From Clostridium amylolyticum (GTDB taxonomy: Bacteria > Bacillota > Clostridia > Clostridiales > Clostridiaceae), in NCBI RefSeq assembly GCF_900142075.1, contig NZ_FQZO01000002.1:496001-560000 (forward strand): a stretch of 64,000 bases of DNA, given 5' to 3'. The notes below the pieces were generated by a model that worked only from the letters and a program-made list of their open reading frames with translations, was not told the origin of the DNA and did not search any database. The position numbers were made by a program, and so were the translations under genes. Of this stretch, positions 42,533 through 51,195 are shown piece by piece; positions within the stretch are counted from its first letter, which is position 1, and each line of letters starts with the position of its first letter.

Positions 42533-42561
42533 ATAATACACAAAATCTAAATGAGTGTCAA
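42533..42561 (-). promoter_or_regulatory. Strong promoter of the tRNA cluster
   Basis: On minus: perfect TTGACA (42556-42561), 17-base spacer, TATTAT (42533-42538). The leader holds GGTCGACATGACGACC, a small hairpin. Confidence 0.9.
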
Positions 42562-42592
42562 CAACTTTTTTGAAAAAAGTTTTATGGAATAT

Positions 42593-42640
42593 ATAACCAA
42601 GCTATATAAAGTTACATTTACCTTATAATAGCTTGGTTAT
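42593..42640 (-). terminator. Terminator of the IDI-type Nudix gene
   Basis: ATAACCAAGCTAT pairs perfectly with ATAGCTTGGTTAT (13 bp) around a 22-base loop. The tail on minus is only moderately T-rich. Confidence 0.65.
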
Positions 42641-42648
42641 TCTTACTT

Positions 42649-43308
42649 TTAAAGCTGTTTATAATATTTAACTACCTCATCATAAACTTTATTATAATAA
42701 TCCCTTCCATGAGGAACTAAATCTTCATAAGCTATGTTATATTCTGCTTTATGATTTTCTCCATTTTCATCTACAGATACTCCATATACCTTTACAGAAT
42801 TTATATTTCCCTCTATAAGGGACTTCATACTTTCAATATCCATTTCTACAAGGGCAGTAATCTCTTCTTTTTGAATCCTATATTCCTTAATAGGTATATT
42901 GCTTTCATATAAATATAAGTAAGCAAATTGATAATCCATAAACTCTTTTTCTTCTTTCACCTGTTTTATTATGCCTATAGGAATCAGCTCATTATACTTA
43001 ACCTCTATCCCCAGCTCTTCCTGAAGTTCTCTCACTCCGTCTTCAATTCTTTCTCCTGAGCTTAGATGTCCTGCAGAGGAAGTATCAAAAAGATTAGGAT
43101 ATGTATCCTTAGAATAGCAGCGCTTTTGAAAAATCACATATTTTTTATCCCCATCTTTTCTCATAAACCAGCATTGGAAAGCAAGATGCCAATACCCATT
43201 CTTATGAACCTCAGCTCTTGGAGCTGATCCAATAAGATTCATTTCGTCATCAAAAATGTCTAAATACTCTACTTTCTTTTTTTCTTGAGTTTTTCCTTTT
43301 AAGTTCAT
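42649..43308 (-). CDS. Nudix hydrolase, YfcD/IDI-like
   Basis: Hydrolase of 219 residues. The Nudix box is GHLSSGERIEDGVRELQEEL followed by GIE, with all metal-binding Glu residues. The surroundings (EYLDIFDDEMNLIGSAPRAE and WHLAFQCWF, QKRCYSKDTYPNLFDTSSAG) are those of the isopentenyl-diphosphate-isomerase-like Nudix branch (YfcD). Substrate unknown. AAGGAAG points to the ATG at 43308, not the GTG at 43317. It follows the thiM-like gene by 13 bases and may be cotranscribed with it. Confidence 0.88.
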   Translation of the reverse strand: MNLKGKTQEKKKVEYLDIFDDEMNLIGSAPRAEVHKNGYWHLAFQCWFMRKDGDKKYVIFQKRCYSKDTYPNLFDTSSAGHLSSGERIEDGVRELQEELGIEVKYNELIPIGIIKQVKEEKEFMDYQFAYLYLYESNIPIKEYRIQKEEITALVEMDIESMKSLIEGNINSVKVYGVSVDENGENHKAEYNIAYEDLVPHGRDYYNKVYDEVVKYYKQL

Positions 43309-43321
43309 ACTAAGCACTTCC

Positions 43322-44143
43322 TTATATTTCTGTTATTCTTGCGTACTTAACTATATCTTCTGAAGTCATTAATGATATCGCATCATGAAGGTATTGTTTA
43401 AAGGTTCTATTACCTTCTCCTTTTTTAAGCCTGTCTTCTGCAATTTCTCCTGCAATCCCCATCATGGCTACCCCTAAAACAGAGCTTAAGAAATAATCTT
43501 TACTATATCCTGCAAATACCGAAATAAGAGAACCTATAGTAGAGCCAGCACCGCATATTAACTTTAGCCTTGGATTACCATTTTGTATTTTTACTATCCT
43601 CTTACCATCTGTTATTATGTCTTCTTTTCCTGTCATTACAGTTATGCATTTTCTTTTTTCTGCAAGCTCTATACAATACTTTTCTGCATCATTTTCCTCT
43701 TCAAAAGAGTCTATTCCCTTAGATTTTGCTTCATATCCTAAAATTGATTTTATTTCTCCTAAATTCCCTTTTATTATATCGATATCAACTTCATTCAATA
43801 TCCTTTGAAAAGCATTTAATCTAAAAGAAGAAGCCGATATAGCTGCTGGGTCAAGTATTACTGGAACTTTATAAGCATTTGCCTGTTTACCTGTATTAAC
43901 CATTATGTCTAAATACTCTCTATTAATAGTTCCTGTATTTATCATAACTGCATCCACTTTAGCATACTCCACCATTTCATGAGTTTCAGATATTTCATCT
44001 GTAAGTACTGGTGATCCTCCTATAGAAAGACAGGCATCCACCAAATCAAGCTCCGTTACATGATTAGTTATAAAGCATACCAGTGGGTTTTCTTTATGAT
44101 ATTTCATATCTAATATCCTTGCAATACTCTCTACTATACTCAT
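43322..44143 (-). CDS. thiM: Hydroxyethylthiazole kinase paralogue lacking the catalytic Cys
   Basis: ThiM-fold kinase of 273 residues, which salvages the thiazole moiety of thiamine in its family. It has LVCFITNHVTELDLVDACLS, PVILDPAAISASSFR and IKGNLGEIKSILGYEAKSKG. In the active-site loop the usual GTGC reads CGAGSTIG, so the conserved Cys (the proposed catalytic base in B. subtilis) is Ser; activity or substrate may be altered. AGGAGG points to the ATG at 44143. A hairpin terminator separates it from the second paralogue. Nudix gene follows. Confidence 0.82.
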   Translation of the reverse strand: MSIVESIARILDMKYHKENPLVCFITNHVTELDLVDACLSIGGSPVLTDEISETHEMVEYAKVDAVMINTGTINREYLDIMVNTGKQANAYKVPVILDPAAISASSFRLNAFQRILNEVDIDIIKGNLGEIKSILGYEAKSKGIDSFEEENDAEKYCIELAEKRKCITVMTGKEDIITDGKRIVKIQNGNPRLKLICGAGSTIGSLISVFAGYSKDYFLSSVLGVAMMGIAGEIAEDRLKKGEGNRTFKQYLHDAISLMTSEDIVKYARITEI

Positions 44144-44171
44144 CTTTAGAATCCTCCTAAATAAGTTAAAA

Positions 44172-44208
44172 CTGGGCAAAGCCCAAAAATTTTTAGGCTT
44201 TATCCCAG
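44172..44208 (-). terminator. Terminator between the two thiM paralogues
   Basis: On minus CTGGGATAAAGCCTAAAAAT pairs with TTTTTGGGCTTTGCCCAG (two mismatches), followed by TTTT. It would limit read-through to the downstream paralogue. Confidence 0.65.
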
Positions 44209-44240
44209 CTATTGTAATCAGAAATTTTCTGGTGTATTCA

Positions 44241-45095
44241 CTAAACTATCCTCTCAAAGTGCCTTTTGCCTTCTTCAGAGATATCCACAATTTTTGCTTT
44301 ATCTCTTACATCTTCTTCTGAGATAATGGATAACCTATCTAAAAGATGATTTTTAAATACACCATGTCCATCTCCTTCTTTAAGTTTTTCTTCAGCGATT
44401 TCTCCAGCTATACCCATTAGCATGGTTCCTGTTAATGCAGCGTAGAAGTGATCATTGGTAGCTCCACTAAAAGCTGCTATCATAGCACCTATCATGCATC
44501 CTGTTCCAATAACCATTGGAAGTCTTGAGGTTCCATTTTTAATCCTAACTACTCTCTCACCATCTGTTATTATGTCTTCCTTACCTGTCATGGCTACCAC
44601 CGCATTTCTCTTTTTAGCAAGCTCTATGCAGTATTTTTCTGCTCCAGTTTCATCTTCGTTAGAATCTACACCCTTAGACTTGGGTTTTAAGCCCAAGCAG
44701 CCCTTTATTTCTCCTAAATTTCCTTTAATTATGGTTACACCACCTTCATCTAATATCCTTTGAACAGCCTTTGTTCTAAATGGTGTAATACTTGTAGCTA
44801 CTGGGTCAAGTATTACAGGAATACCTTTTTCCCTGGCCTTTTTGCATGCTTCTATCATAGCCTCTAGATATACTTCAGTAATAGTGCCGATATTAAACAC
44901 TACCGCATCCACATTGCCATACTCTATAACGTCTGCTGCATCTACAGGATCGTCTGTCATTACCGGTGCTCCCCCCACATAGGTAGCAATAGTTGTAAGA
45001 TCATTTGCCGTTACATAATTTGTAACAAAATCCACTAAAGGATTTACTTCTTTTGTTTTTTTCATTAACTCTAAAACACTCTCTAAATGATTCAT
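44241..45095 (-). CDS. thiM: Hydroxyethylthiazole kinase
   Basis: Phosphorylates 4-methyl-5-(2-hydroxyethyl)thiazole for thiamine salvage; 284 residues. It has PLVDFVTNYVTANDLTTIAT, PVMTDDP, IPVILDPVATSITPFR, IKGNLGEIKGCLGLKPKSKG and VAMTGKEDIITDG. The active loop VIGTGCMIGAMIAAFSG keeps the Cys. The AAGGAG RBS is well placed. Transcription probably starts at the strong promoter 45270-45298, which carries a Fur-box-like site. No TPP riboswitch is seen in the leader of about 170 bases. Confidence 0.92.
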   Translation of the reverse strand: MNHLESVLELMKKTKEVNPLVDFVTNYVTANDLTTIATYVGGAPVMTDDPVDAADVIEYGNVDAVVFNIGTITEVYLEAMIEACKKAREKGIPVILDPVATSITPFRTKAVQRILDEGGVTIIKGNLGEIKGCLGLKPKSKGVDSNEDETGAEKYCIELAKKRNAVVAMTGKEDIITDGERVVRIKNGTSRLPMVIGTGCMIGAMIAAFSGATNDHFYAALTGTMLMGIAGEIAEEKLKEGDGHGVFKNHLLDRLSIISEEDVRDKAKIVDISEEGKRHFERIV

Positions 45096-45269
45096 AATTA
45101 AATACTCCTTTTATTGTTTTCATTAGGGTTTTAGAAATAAAAGTCTAAGGGTTAAGATTTTATATAAGATAAAACTAAAATTCACATAATACTTAAAAGA
45201 TGATAGCAGTTATATTATCAATGGAAATTTTACCAATAAACTTACAATGAAATCGCTTTACAAAGTATA

Positions 45270-45298
45270 ATGATAATTAATATCAACTATATTGTCAA
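45270..45298 (-). promoter_or_regulatory. Promoter of thiM
   Basis: On minus: TTGACA (45293-45298), 17-base spacer, TATCAT (45270-45275). The leader to the thiM ATG is about 170 bases. Confidence 0.75.
45271..45285. promoter_or_regulatory. Fur-box-like operator in the thiM promoter
   Basis: TGATAATTAATATCA matches the 7-1-7 Fur consensus at all but one fixed position and overlaps the -10 and spacer, where a repressor would block transcription. Confidence 0.5.
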
Positions 45299-45323
45299 TT
45301 TTAGTTATTCTCAATTTCTGTAA

Positions 45324-45390
45324 AAAAAGCACAGAAAATGAAGTTATCTTACTAATTTAGTACTTAACTTCACTATCTATGCTTTTTCTT
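45324..45390 (-). terminator. Terminator of the small hydrophilic protein gene
   Basis: On minus AAAAAGCA and TGAAGTTAAGTACTAA pair with partners ending TGCTTTTTTT in a long stem with internal loops. Confidence 0.6.
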
Positions 45391-45425
45391 AATATTCTAA
45401 ATTTAAAAAATAATTAAAGTCACTT

Positions 45426-45590
45426 TTAGTAGGTATATTCATCTGCACCGCTTCTATCTTTGCTATTAGCATATCCGCCTATTTTCTTTCCGTCTTGTAC
45501 ACCAATATCTGCACCATCTTTTGGATACATCTTTCTTGTTTTTGCATTGCTTTTAGGTCTATCTTTGTGTCTATTTTTATTATTGTCCAT
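45426..45590 (-). CDS. Small hydrophilic hypothetical protein, 54 residues
   Basis: Highly charged peptide MDNNKNRHKDRPKSNAKTRK, then MYPKDGADIGVQDGKKIGGY and ANSKDRSGADEYTY. No Cys, no hydrophobic core, so probably unfolded or nucleic-acid binding. RBS AGGAGGAATCCATAA is strong and a terminator follows, which argues that it is real. I recognise no family; small basic proteins of this kind occur in clostridial spores, but that is only a guess. Confidence 0.6.
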   Translation of the reverse strand: MDNNKNRHKDRPKSNAKTRKMYPKDGADIGVQDGKKIGGYANSKDRSGADEYTY

Positions 45591-45721
45591 TTATGGATTC
45601 CTCCTAATACTACAATTTTAATTTTGTAGTATTATTATGTCACCAAAGCATAAGTTTATCCTAGGATAGCATAAGAATTCCTTCCTTGTAGTCACGGATC
45701 AAAACTAGGACTCACTTGCTT

Positions 45722-46102
45722 CTACTGCTGTTTTCTATTTCTTATTTCTACTAAGGCACAGCCTTCCACTGCGTTTATACCATTTTCTTTGCAATAGTTT
45801 AATATTTCTTCACTTTCAGCTCCAGGCTGTATAAGAACATTTTTTATCCCCAGCTCTTTGGCATCTTTAACTATGTTTATTCCTACCTTTGGATTGATAC
45901 ATAAATCCAAAATCTCTATATCATAAGGTACATCCTTTAATGATTTATATGCTTCTCCAGTATCTACTTTAGGGTTAACTCCCTTAACTTTGTATCCTTC
46001 TGACTCTAATTTTGCCAAAATTTTATGGGCGTATTTTTCACTGTTTAATACATCTCCAACTACCACCCAGTTCATATAATTTAAAAACTCTGAAGCCTTC
46101 AT
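45722..46102 (-). CDS. CoA-binding domain protein
   Basis: Rossmann-fold CoA-binding protein of 126 residues, like the N-terminal domain of succinyl-CoA synthetase alpha. The pattern is WVVVGDVLNSEKYAHKILAK, GYKVKGVNPKVD, LDLCINPKVGINIVKDAKEL and QPGAESEEILNYC. The first loop lacks the usual GAS-like turn. GAGAGGTGATAAAT points to the ATG at 46102. Monocistronic; physiological role unknown. Confidence 0.85.
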   Translation of the reverse strand: MKASEFLNYMNWVVVGDVLNSEKYAHKILAKLESEGYKVKGVNPKVDTGEAYKSLKDVPYDIEILDLCINPKVGINIVKDAKELGIKNVLIQPGAESEEILNYCKENGINAVEGCALVEIRNRKQQ

Positions 46103-46379
46103 ATTTATCACCTCTCTAAATATTTAAGCAATAAAAATCTTTTTGCTTATTACTATTATTTCACCATAATATCTTTTATTCCTTTTAAACCACATATTAA
46201 TATATTGTTAATTTAAGCTAATATTATACTAATTTTTGCATATGATATTTTTATACACCTATTAATGCTATTATTTCTTAAAATAATAAAATTAACAGTA
46301 ATTTAAGTATTTTAATAAATAATTATGAAATATTATTTATATGATAAAATATATATATAAAAAGTAAAGGATGTTGCAT

Positions 46380-47177
46380 ATGAAATTAGCACTAGGCCAA
46401 TTTACCACAACTTGGCTTGAACCAACAAAAAATAAAGAAAATTGCTTAAAATTAGTTGAAAAAGCAAAAGACCAGCTTTGTAATATTATTTTTTTCCCCG
46501 AAATGACTTTAACTGGTTTTTCATGGGATATTAAATCTGTTATTAATTGTATATCCCCTAAAGATACCTTTAACTTTTTTAAAGAAATTGCATTAAAATA
46601 TTCCATGTATATAGGTTTTGGTAGTGTGGAAAAAGAAAACTCCAAATATTATAATTCCTATACTATTCTTTCTCCTAAGGGCATTGTAATCAGTAAGTAT
46701 TATAAGGTGCATCCTTTTTCACCGGGAAAAGAAAATTTACTAATATCTCCTGGGGATAGTATATCCTTTTGTCCTATAGACAACATAACCCTTAGTACTT
46801 TTATCTGTTATGATTTAAGATTCCCTGAAATCTTTCAAATAGCCTCTAAGAAATCACAGCTTATAATTGTAGCTTCTGCGTGGCCTAATGCGCGAAAAGA
46901 ACATTGGCTAACCTTATTAAAAGCTCGAGCTATTGAAAATCAGTGTTATATAGCAGGCATTAATTCCTATGGCCATGATTTAGAAAATCAGTATTATAGC
47001 GGTGATTCTGTTATAATAAATGCTAATGGTGAAATACTTTCATGTTGTTCAGATAAAGAAGATCTGCTTACAGCTGATATAAAAGCAGAAGAAGTCTTCA
47101 ATATAAGAAAGAAATTTAACGTTAATGAAGATAGAAAAAACCACACTTATCTAAAATATTATAAGCAGTTTATTTGA
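46380..47177 (+). CDS. Carbon-nitrogen hydrolase (nitrilase superfamily)
   Basis: Amidohydrolase of 265 residues. The catalytic triad is in place: Glu in IFFPEMTLTGF, Lys in SKYYKVHPFSPG and Cys in FICYDLRFPEIF. The RFPE context and length resemble YafV/omega-amidases that hydrolyse alpha-ketoglutaramate. AAAGGATGTTGCAT points to the ATG at 46380. It lies 21 bases before the flavoprotein gene and is probably cotranscribed. Confidence 0.9.
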   Translation: MKLALGQFTTTWLEPTKNKENCLKLVEKAKDQLCNIIFFPEMTLTGFSWDIKSVINCISPKDTFNFFKEIALKYSMYIGFGSVEKENSKYYNSYTILSPKGIVISKYYKVHPFSPGKENLLISPGDSISFCPIDNITLSTFICYDLRFPEIFQIASKKSQLIIVASAWPNARKEHWLTLLKARAIENQCYIAGINSYGHDLENQYYSGDSVIINANGEILSCCSDKEDLLTADIKAEEVFNIRKKFNVNEDRKNHTYLKYYKQFI

Positions 47178-47198
47178 GTATAAAAGGAGACAAATAAA

Positions 47199-48440
47199 AT
47201 GATCTATCATGATGTGATAATTGTAGGCGGTGGAGCCTCAGGGCTTTTAGCAGCCATCATAGCAAAAGATTATGGCATAGATGTAGCCGTAGTAGAATCT
47301 GGTGACAGAATAGGAAAAAAGATATTAACTACAGGAAACGGAAGGTGTAATGTAACCAACAAATATATTGACGCCCCCTATGACAGATATCACTGTGATA
47401 ATACTGATTTTTTTAAAGCTGCATTATCAAAGTTTTCCGTTGCAAATACTATAAACTTTTTTGAAGGGTTAGGTCTTCATTTAACCACTCTAGAAGAGGG
47501 TAAAATGTATCCTATGTCACTCCAAGCTTCTTCTGTTTTAGATATATTGAGATTTGCTATAGAGGATAGAGAAATCCCCATATACTTAAACTGTAAGGTA
47601 AAATCCATATACAATAATCTTAAAGGCTTTAAAATATCCACAGAAAACCAAGAGATACCCTTTTTAAACTGTGGAAAACTTATATTAGCCTGTGGAGGAA
47701 ATTCTCTTTCAAGCACAGGCTCTGATGGTTCAGGATATAACTTAGCAAAAGCCCTAGGACATAAAGTTATTCCACCTGTACCTGCCCTTGTTCAACTTAA
47801 ACTAGATAATAAAAACCTTAGAGGTTTATCCGGTATTAAGTTTAATGGCTTTGCAGCAGTGTTAGTAAATGATGCGCCTATGAGGAAAGAGTTTGGAGAA
47901 ATTTTATTCACAGACTATGGCATATCAGGGCCACCCATACTCCAGCTTAGCAGAATAGCTACAAAAGCCTTGAATGCTAAAAATAAAGTAACTCTTAAGG
48001 TAGATATGATGCCTCAATTTACTTTGGAAGAACTTACAGATTTTCTTGAAGGACAATGGGGCTTATTAGGACACAGAAGCCTCTATAACAGTCTTATAGG
48101 AATAGTAAACAAAAAAATGATACCTATTATGCTAAAAGAAGCAAAGGTTGATAATATCCACAAACCAGCCTCTGATATTACCTACGAAGAAAAAAATAAC
48201 ATAATAAATATAATTAAAAACTGGGAGTTTATCTGCACAGGACATAATGGCTTTAACAATTCCCAAGTTACTGCAGGAGGCATAGACACCACTGACATAA
48301 ACCCAGAGACTCTAGAATCCAAATTAATAAAAGGTCTATACCTTATTGGAGAAATACTAGATGTAGACGGAGACTGCGGCGGCTTTAACCTTCAATGGGC
48401 GTGGTCATCAGCCCATGCGGCAGCCAGCAGCCTGATTTAA
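47199..48440 (+). CDS. FAD-dependent oxidoreductase, HI0933/BaiN family
   Basis: Flavoprotein of 413 residues. The FAD dinucleotide fold is IIVGGGASGLLAAIIAKDYG, followed by KKILTTGNGRCNVTN, LACGGNSLSSTGSDGSGYNL and the C-terminal GEILDVDGDCGGFNLQWAWS. These are diagnostic of the HI0933/YhiN family, whose members include bile-acid reductase BaiN and an aminoacetone oxidase. The true substrate here is unknown. AAGGAGACAAATAAA is the RBS. Confidence 0.92.
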   Translation: MIYHDVIIVGGGASGLLAAIIAKDYGIDVAVVESGDRIGKKILTTGNGRCNVTNKYIDAPYDRYHCDNTDFFKAALSKFSVANTINFFEGLGLHLTTLEEGKMYPMSLQASSVLDILRFAIEDREIPIYLNCKVKSIYNNLKGFKISTENQEIPFLNCGKLILACGGNSLSSTGSDGSGYNLAKALGHKVIPPVPALVQLKLDNKNLRGLSGIKFNGFAAVLVNDAPMRKEFGEILFTDYGISGPPILQLSRIATKALNAKNKVTLKVDMMPQFTLEELTDFLEGQWGLLGHRSLYNSLIGIVNKKMIPIMLKEAKVDNIHKPASDITYEEKNNIINIIKNWEFICTGHNGFNNSQVTAGGIDTTDINPETLESKLIKGLYLIGEILDVDGDCGGFNLQWAWSSAHAAASSLI

Positions 48441-48467
48441 TTTAGAATTTAGAATTGAGAATAATAG
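48440..48467. repeat. Terminal fragment of the MITE-like repeat
   Basis: AATTTAGAATTTAGAATTGA, identical to the left end of the copy at 28344, beginning at the flavoprotein stop codon. Confidence 0.5.
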
Positions 48468-48487
48468 ATTCGTTTTTATTATATAAA

Positions 48488-48538
48488 ATAAAGCCTATAT
48501 CTTATTTTACAAGGTAATTTAAGATAAGGCTTTATTTT
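48488..48538. terminator. Terminator between flavoprotein and Nudix genes
   Basis: AATAAAGCC and TATCTTA pair with TAAGATA and GGCTTTATT, followed by TTTC. Both strands can use it. Confidence 0.7.
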
Positions 48539-48599
48539 CTTGCTGCTTATAAGTACTGATAGTTTTCCCTTAGTAAAATATGAAAAAGCTACGAATTAA

Positions 48600-49082
48600 T
48601 CATTGAAGATACTGTACTCCATGAATAACATACGGATTGCGAGAAAATACGAAATATGTAATCTTTCCATCATAATTCAACATATATCTCGTCCTATCCC
48701 TTGTAAAATCTTCATCAATTAAATCTAAAACTTGATTTCTATCAACCCAGCTAACTTCTAGACTTTCTTCACTGGTAGTCAATTCACCAGAAACGGCTTT
48801 ACCAGCAAATGCCAAAGTTACAATCGTAGGTATTGGACTCACACCATCATATTGAGTCCCAATTCCTATATTGGAACTAACTGATACTAAATTACTAATC
48901 TCTATATCTATTCCTGTTTCTTCCTTTACCTCTCTTTTAAATGCCTCTGTAACGGTTTCTCCTACTTCAACTTGTCCCCCCGGTACTTCCCATCCTCTTA
49001 CTGGATGTTTCACCATGAGTATTTTACCTCTATCATTTTCTATTATTCCACCTACAGTGACAATATGAGTTGGAAAGTTCAT
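48600..49082 (-). CDS. Nudix hydrolase
   Basis: A 160-residue Nudix protein. The box is GGQVEVGETVTEAFKREVKE followed by ETGIDIE, complete. An MutT-like N-terminus (THIVTVGGIIENDRGKILMV, KHPVRGWEVPGG) suggests nucleotide or nucleotide-sugar substrates. The RBS GGGGG before TATATT is acceptable. Monocistronic. Confidence 0.88.
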   Translation of the reverse strand: MNFPTHIVTVGGIIENDRGKILMVKHPVRGWEVPGGQVEVGETVTEAFKREVKEETGIDIEISNLVSVSSNIGIGTQYDGVSPIPTIVTLAFAGKAVSGELTTSEESLEVSWVDRNQVLDLIDEDFTRDRTRYMLNYDGKITYFVFSRNPYVIHGVQYLQ

Positions 49083-49240
49083 AATATACCCCCTTAATTC
49101 ACTTCGCAGACTCTAACAATTGTGAACTATAATTAATGATACTATCTATTAGAATTATAATTATTAATTTTGAAGTAAACTTCTCTAACCTACTCAAATA
49201 AACTCTCCAAGAGCTTATTAGTATATTTCTCAAAATTCTT

Positions 49241-50020
49241 CTAGGAATTTTTTCCTTCATTATAAATTTCTTTAAACCTCATTTCCCCCACGCACAGCAA
49301 TTTACCTTCCCTATTTCTTATCTCATGAAGTGCTTTAACTCTTCCTTCAGCATTTTCAGAATTGTCTATTTCAATCTTAGAATAAATCTTTTCTCCATAA
49401 AAGGTTTCTTTAAGATACACTATCCTTATTCTTTCCATCCTATACCTGTCATAGTGCTCAAAAGGTAAGGTTTCTAGGGCCCAGGTAATGTATTTACTGT
49501 TGTTTACATGGCCGTTAATATCTATGTCGCTGTATCTAACTTCAAATTCCTTTGAGTAATCTTCTCTTTCTATAGCTTTAATGTGTTCAAAAGGAAAATC
49601 CTCTTCTGAAGGTCTTTCTATGCCGTAGGCTTCATAAATTTCTTTAGGGACTTCAGTGGGACGTCTGCTTTCTGTATTAACTAAATATACTAACCCTCTT
49701 CCCTTCACCACTGTATTCCCTAAGGAGTCTTCAGCTATTCCACTTCTATAAAAGCAAGGTCCTTTAACACCTTCTACGGAAGCAGTTACCCTAAGCTTTT
49801 CTCCTTGATATACAGATTTTAAGAATTCCACATCGTACTTTTGCAACATAAGGGTAAGATTGCTTTGATGAAGCTTCTCTAAAGGTATCTTACAAATATT
49901 GGCAAGGTTTAAATTTGTATCTGTAAAATAATTTATTATAGATGTTTCTAGTGCTCTTTTTTTATGATCTGCTTCATAATAATGCACTTCATATTCTTTG
50001 GTAAATTTCTTATTATTCAT
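49241..50020 (-). CDS. Acyl-ACP thioesterase, second paralogue
   Basis: A 259-residue double-hotdog thioesterase (PF01643 type) that releases fatty acids from acyl carrier protein. It starts KKFTKEYEVHYYEADHKKRA and repeats the fold with FEVRYSDIDINGHVNNSKYI, which has the catalytic Asn and His. RIVYLKETFYGEKIYSKIEI ends the second hotdog. It overlaps the upstream paralogue by 8 bases and is translationally coupled. Confidence 0.88.
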   Translation of the reverse strand: MNNKKFTKEYEVHYYEADHKKRALETSIINYFTDTNLNLANICKIPLEKLHQSNLTLMLQKYDVEFLKSVYQGEKLRVTASVEGVKGPCFYRSGIAEDSLGNTVVKGRGLVYLVNTESRRPTEVPKEIYEAYGIERPSEEDFPFEHIKAIEREDYSKEFEVRYSDIDINGHVNNSKYITWALETLPFEHYDRYRMERIRIVYLKETFYGEKIYSKIEIDNSENAEGRVKALHEIRNREGKLLCVGEMRFKEIYNEGKNS

Positions 50021-50780
50021 TACTTTCCTCCGGTTCTTTACTCCAATAGGTTTCTGCTATAGTTAGCTCCTTATCTTCATGGTTTACAATCTTATGTATG
50101 ATTTTAATGTCATCCTGCTCCTTCACTATTTGTATCTTTGAGTTTATTGTATCTCCATATAAGCATTCCTTAACATATTTAATTTTAATCCTTCTTAAAA
50201 AATTGTTTTTTACTATTTCTAGTGGTACAGGCTCTATTAACCATTCTACATACTTAACGTTGTTTACATGGGTGTTAGAATCTATATCACTATATCTTAC
50301 TGTAAAAGACTTTTCTTCACTAATATTATTAAGTTTTTCAAGCTTATCAAAATCAAGTTCTTCCTTCATGTCTTCCGTAAGGTCATACCCCTTATAAAAC
50401 TCTTCTGCTAATCTAACGGGTTTTCTCTTTTTATAATCTATCATAATAAAATTTGACTTTGCTTTAGCTATTATTTCTCCATGCTCATCTTCTACTTTAA
50501 AAAGCCTGAAGGCAAAAAACTTTTTAAATCCATGGGTTGTGGTTGTAATCTTTACCTTCTCTCCATAATAGGTATGTTTAAAAAGCTCTATATCATATTC
50601 ATATAAAACCCAAGCTAGATTCTTTTCCATTAAAAAGTCTAGACCTATATCACATTTATCTGAATGCTCCATAGCTATGTCTGAAAAATAATTCATTAAG
50701 TTGGTTATAAGAAGCCTTCTTTTATAATCTACTTCATAATATCTTACTTCATAATCTTTAACATAACTTCTCATTCCCAT
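50013..50780 (-). CDS. Acyl-ACP thioesterase, first paralogue
   Basis: Paralogue of the gene at 49241 with the same domain order: SYVKDYEVRYYEVDYKRRLL then SFTVRYSDIDSNTHVNNVKY, where DSNTHVN holds the catalytic residues. AAGGAG points to the ATG at 50780. Two tandem copies suggest different chain-length preferences or a heterodimer; the sequences alone cannot decide. No fatty-acid synthesis gene is adjacent. Confidence 0.88.
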   Translation of the reverse strand: MGMRSYVKDYEVRYYEVDYKRRLLITNLMNYFSDIAMEHSDKCDIGLDFLMEKNLAWVLYEYDIELFKHTYYGEKVKITTTTHGFKKFFAFRLFKVEDEHGEIIAKAKSNFIMIDYKKRKPVRLAEEFYKGYDLTEDMKEELDFDKLEKLNNISEEKSFTVRYSDIDSNTHVNNVKYVEWLIEPVPLEIVKNNFLRRIKIKYVKECLYGDTINSKIQIVKEQDDIKIIHKIVNHEDKELTIAETYWSKEPEESNE

Positions 50781-50889
50781 AAATATCACTCCTTAACTAG
50801 TAAATAATTTCATAACTAACTATAATTATACATCAAAAATTAAAGTAAATATTATTTACTTATTCATGGATAATTTTTATATAATAAAG

Positions 50890-50922
50890 TAAAAAAGTGC
50901 ATACCTCATTTAAGTATGCACA
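50890..50922 (-). terminator. Terminator of the DUF1858 gene
   Basis: On minus GTGCATAC pairs with GTATGCAC, followed by six T residues. Confidence 0.85.
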
Positions 50923-50930
50923 ATTATATA

Positions 50931-51116
50931 TTATCTATTTAATTCCTGAAGCATCATGTCTAAGTCCAGTCCATGAACCATTGCTGATTCTTCTAAAGTT
51001 TCCACTTGTGAGGCAGGGCAACCTATGCATCCAAGTCCCATTCCCATCAATACATCTATAGCTTCAGGGTACAACATAATGATATCACCTATGGTCATAT
51101 CTTTTGTAATTTCCAT
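50931..51116 (-). CDS. DUF1858 redox-disulfide domain protein
   Basis: A 61-residue protein: MEITKDMTIGDIIMLYPEAI, then a CIGCPAS motif and a HGLDLDMMLQELN ending. This is the DUF1858 fold, known as a hybrid-cluster-protein-associated redox disulfide domain. CIGC may be a redox pair. GGGGATGATAAG points to the ATG at 51116 rather than the long frame to 51188. Its promoter is inside the palindrome at 51169-51205. Confidence 0.85.
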   Translation of the reverse strand: MEITKDMTIGDIIMLYPEAIDVLMGMGLGCIGCPASQVETLEESAMVHGLDLDMMLQELNR

Positions 51117-51166
51117 CTTATCATCCCCAAATATTATTTTTCTTACTAATAGTAAGTTACAACTAT

Positions 51167-51195
51167 AGTATAATATAATTGATATCAAATATCAA
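51167..51195 (-). promoter_or_regulatory. Promoter of the DUF1858 gene
   Basis: On minus: TTGATA (51190-51195), 17-base spacer, TATACT (51167-51172), about 50 bases upstream of the ATG. Confidence 0.65.

Noticed and set aside
45096..45323. TPP riboswitch in the thiM leader
   Set aside because: The CTGAGA and ACCC-TTGAACCTGA-type core sequences of the THI element are absent on the minus strand.
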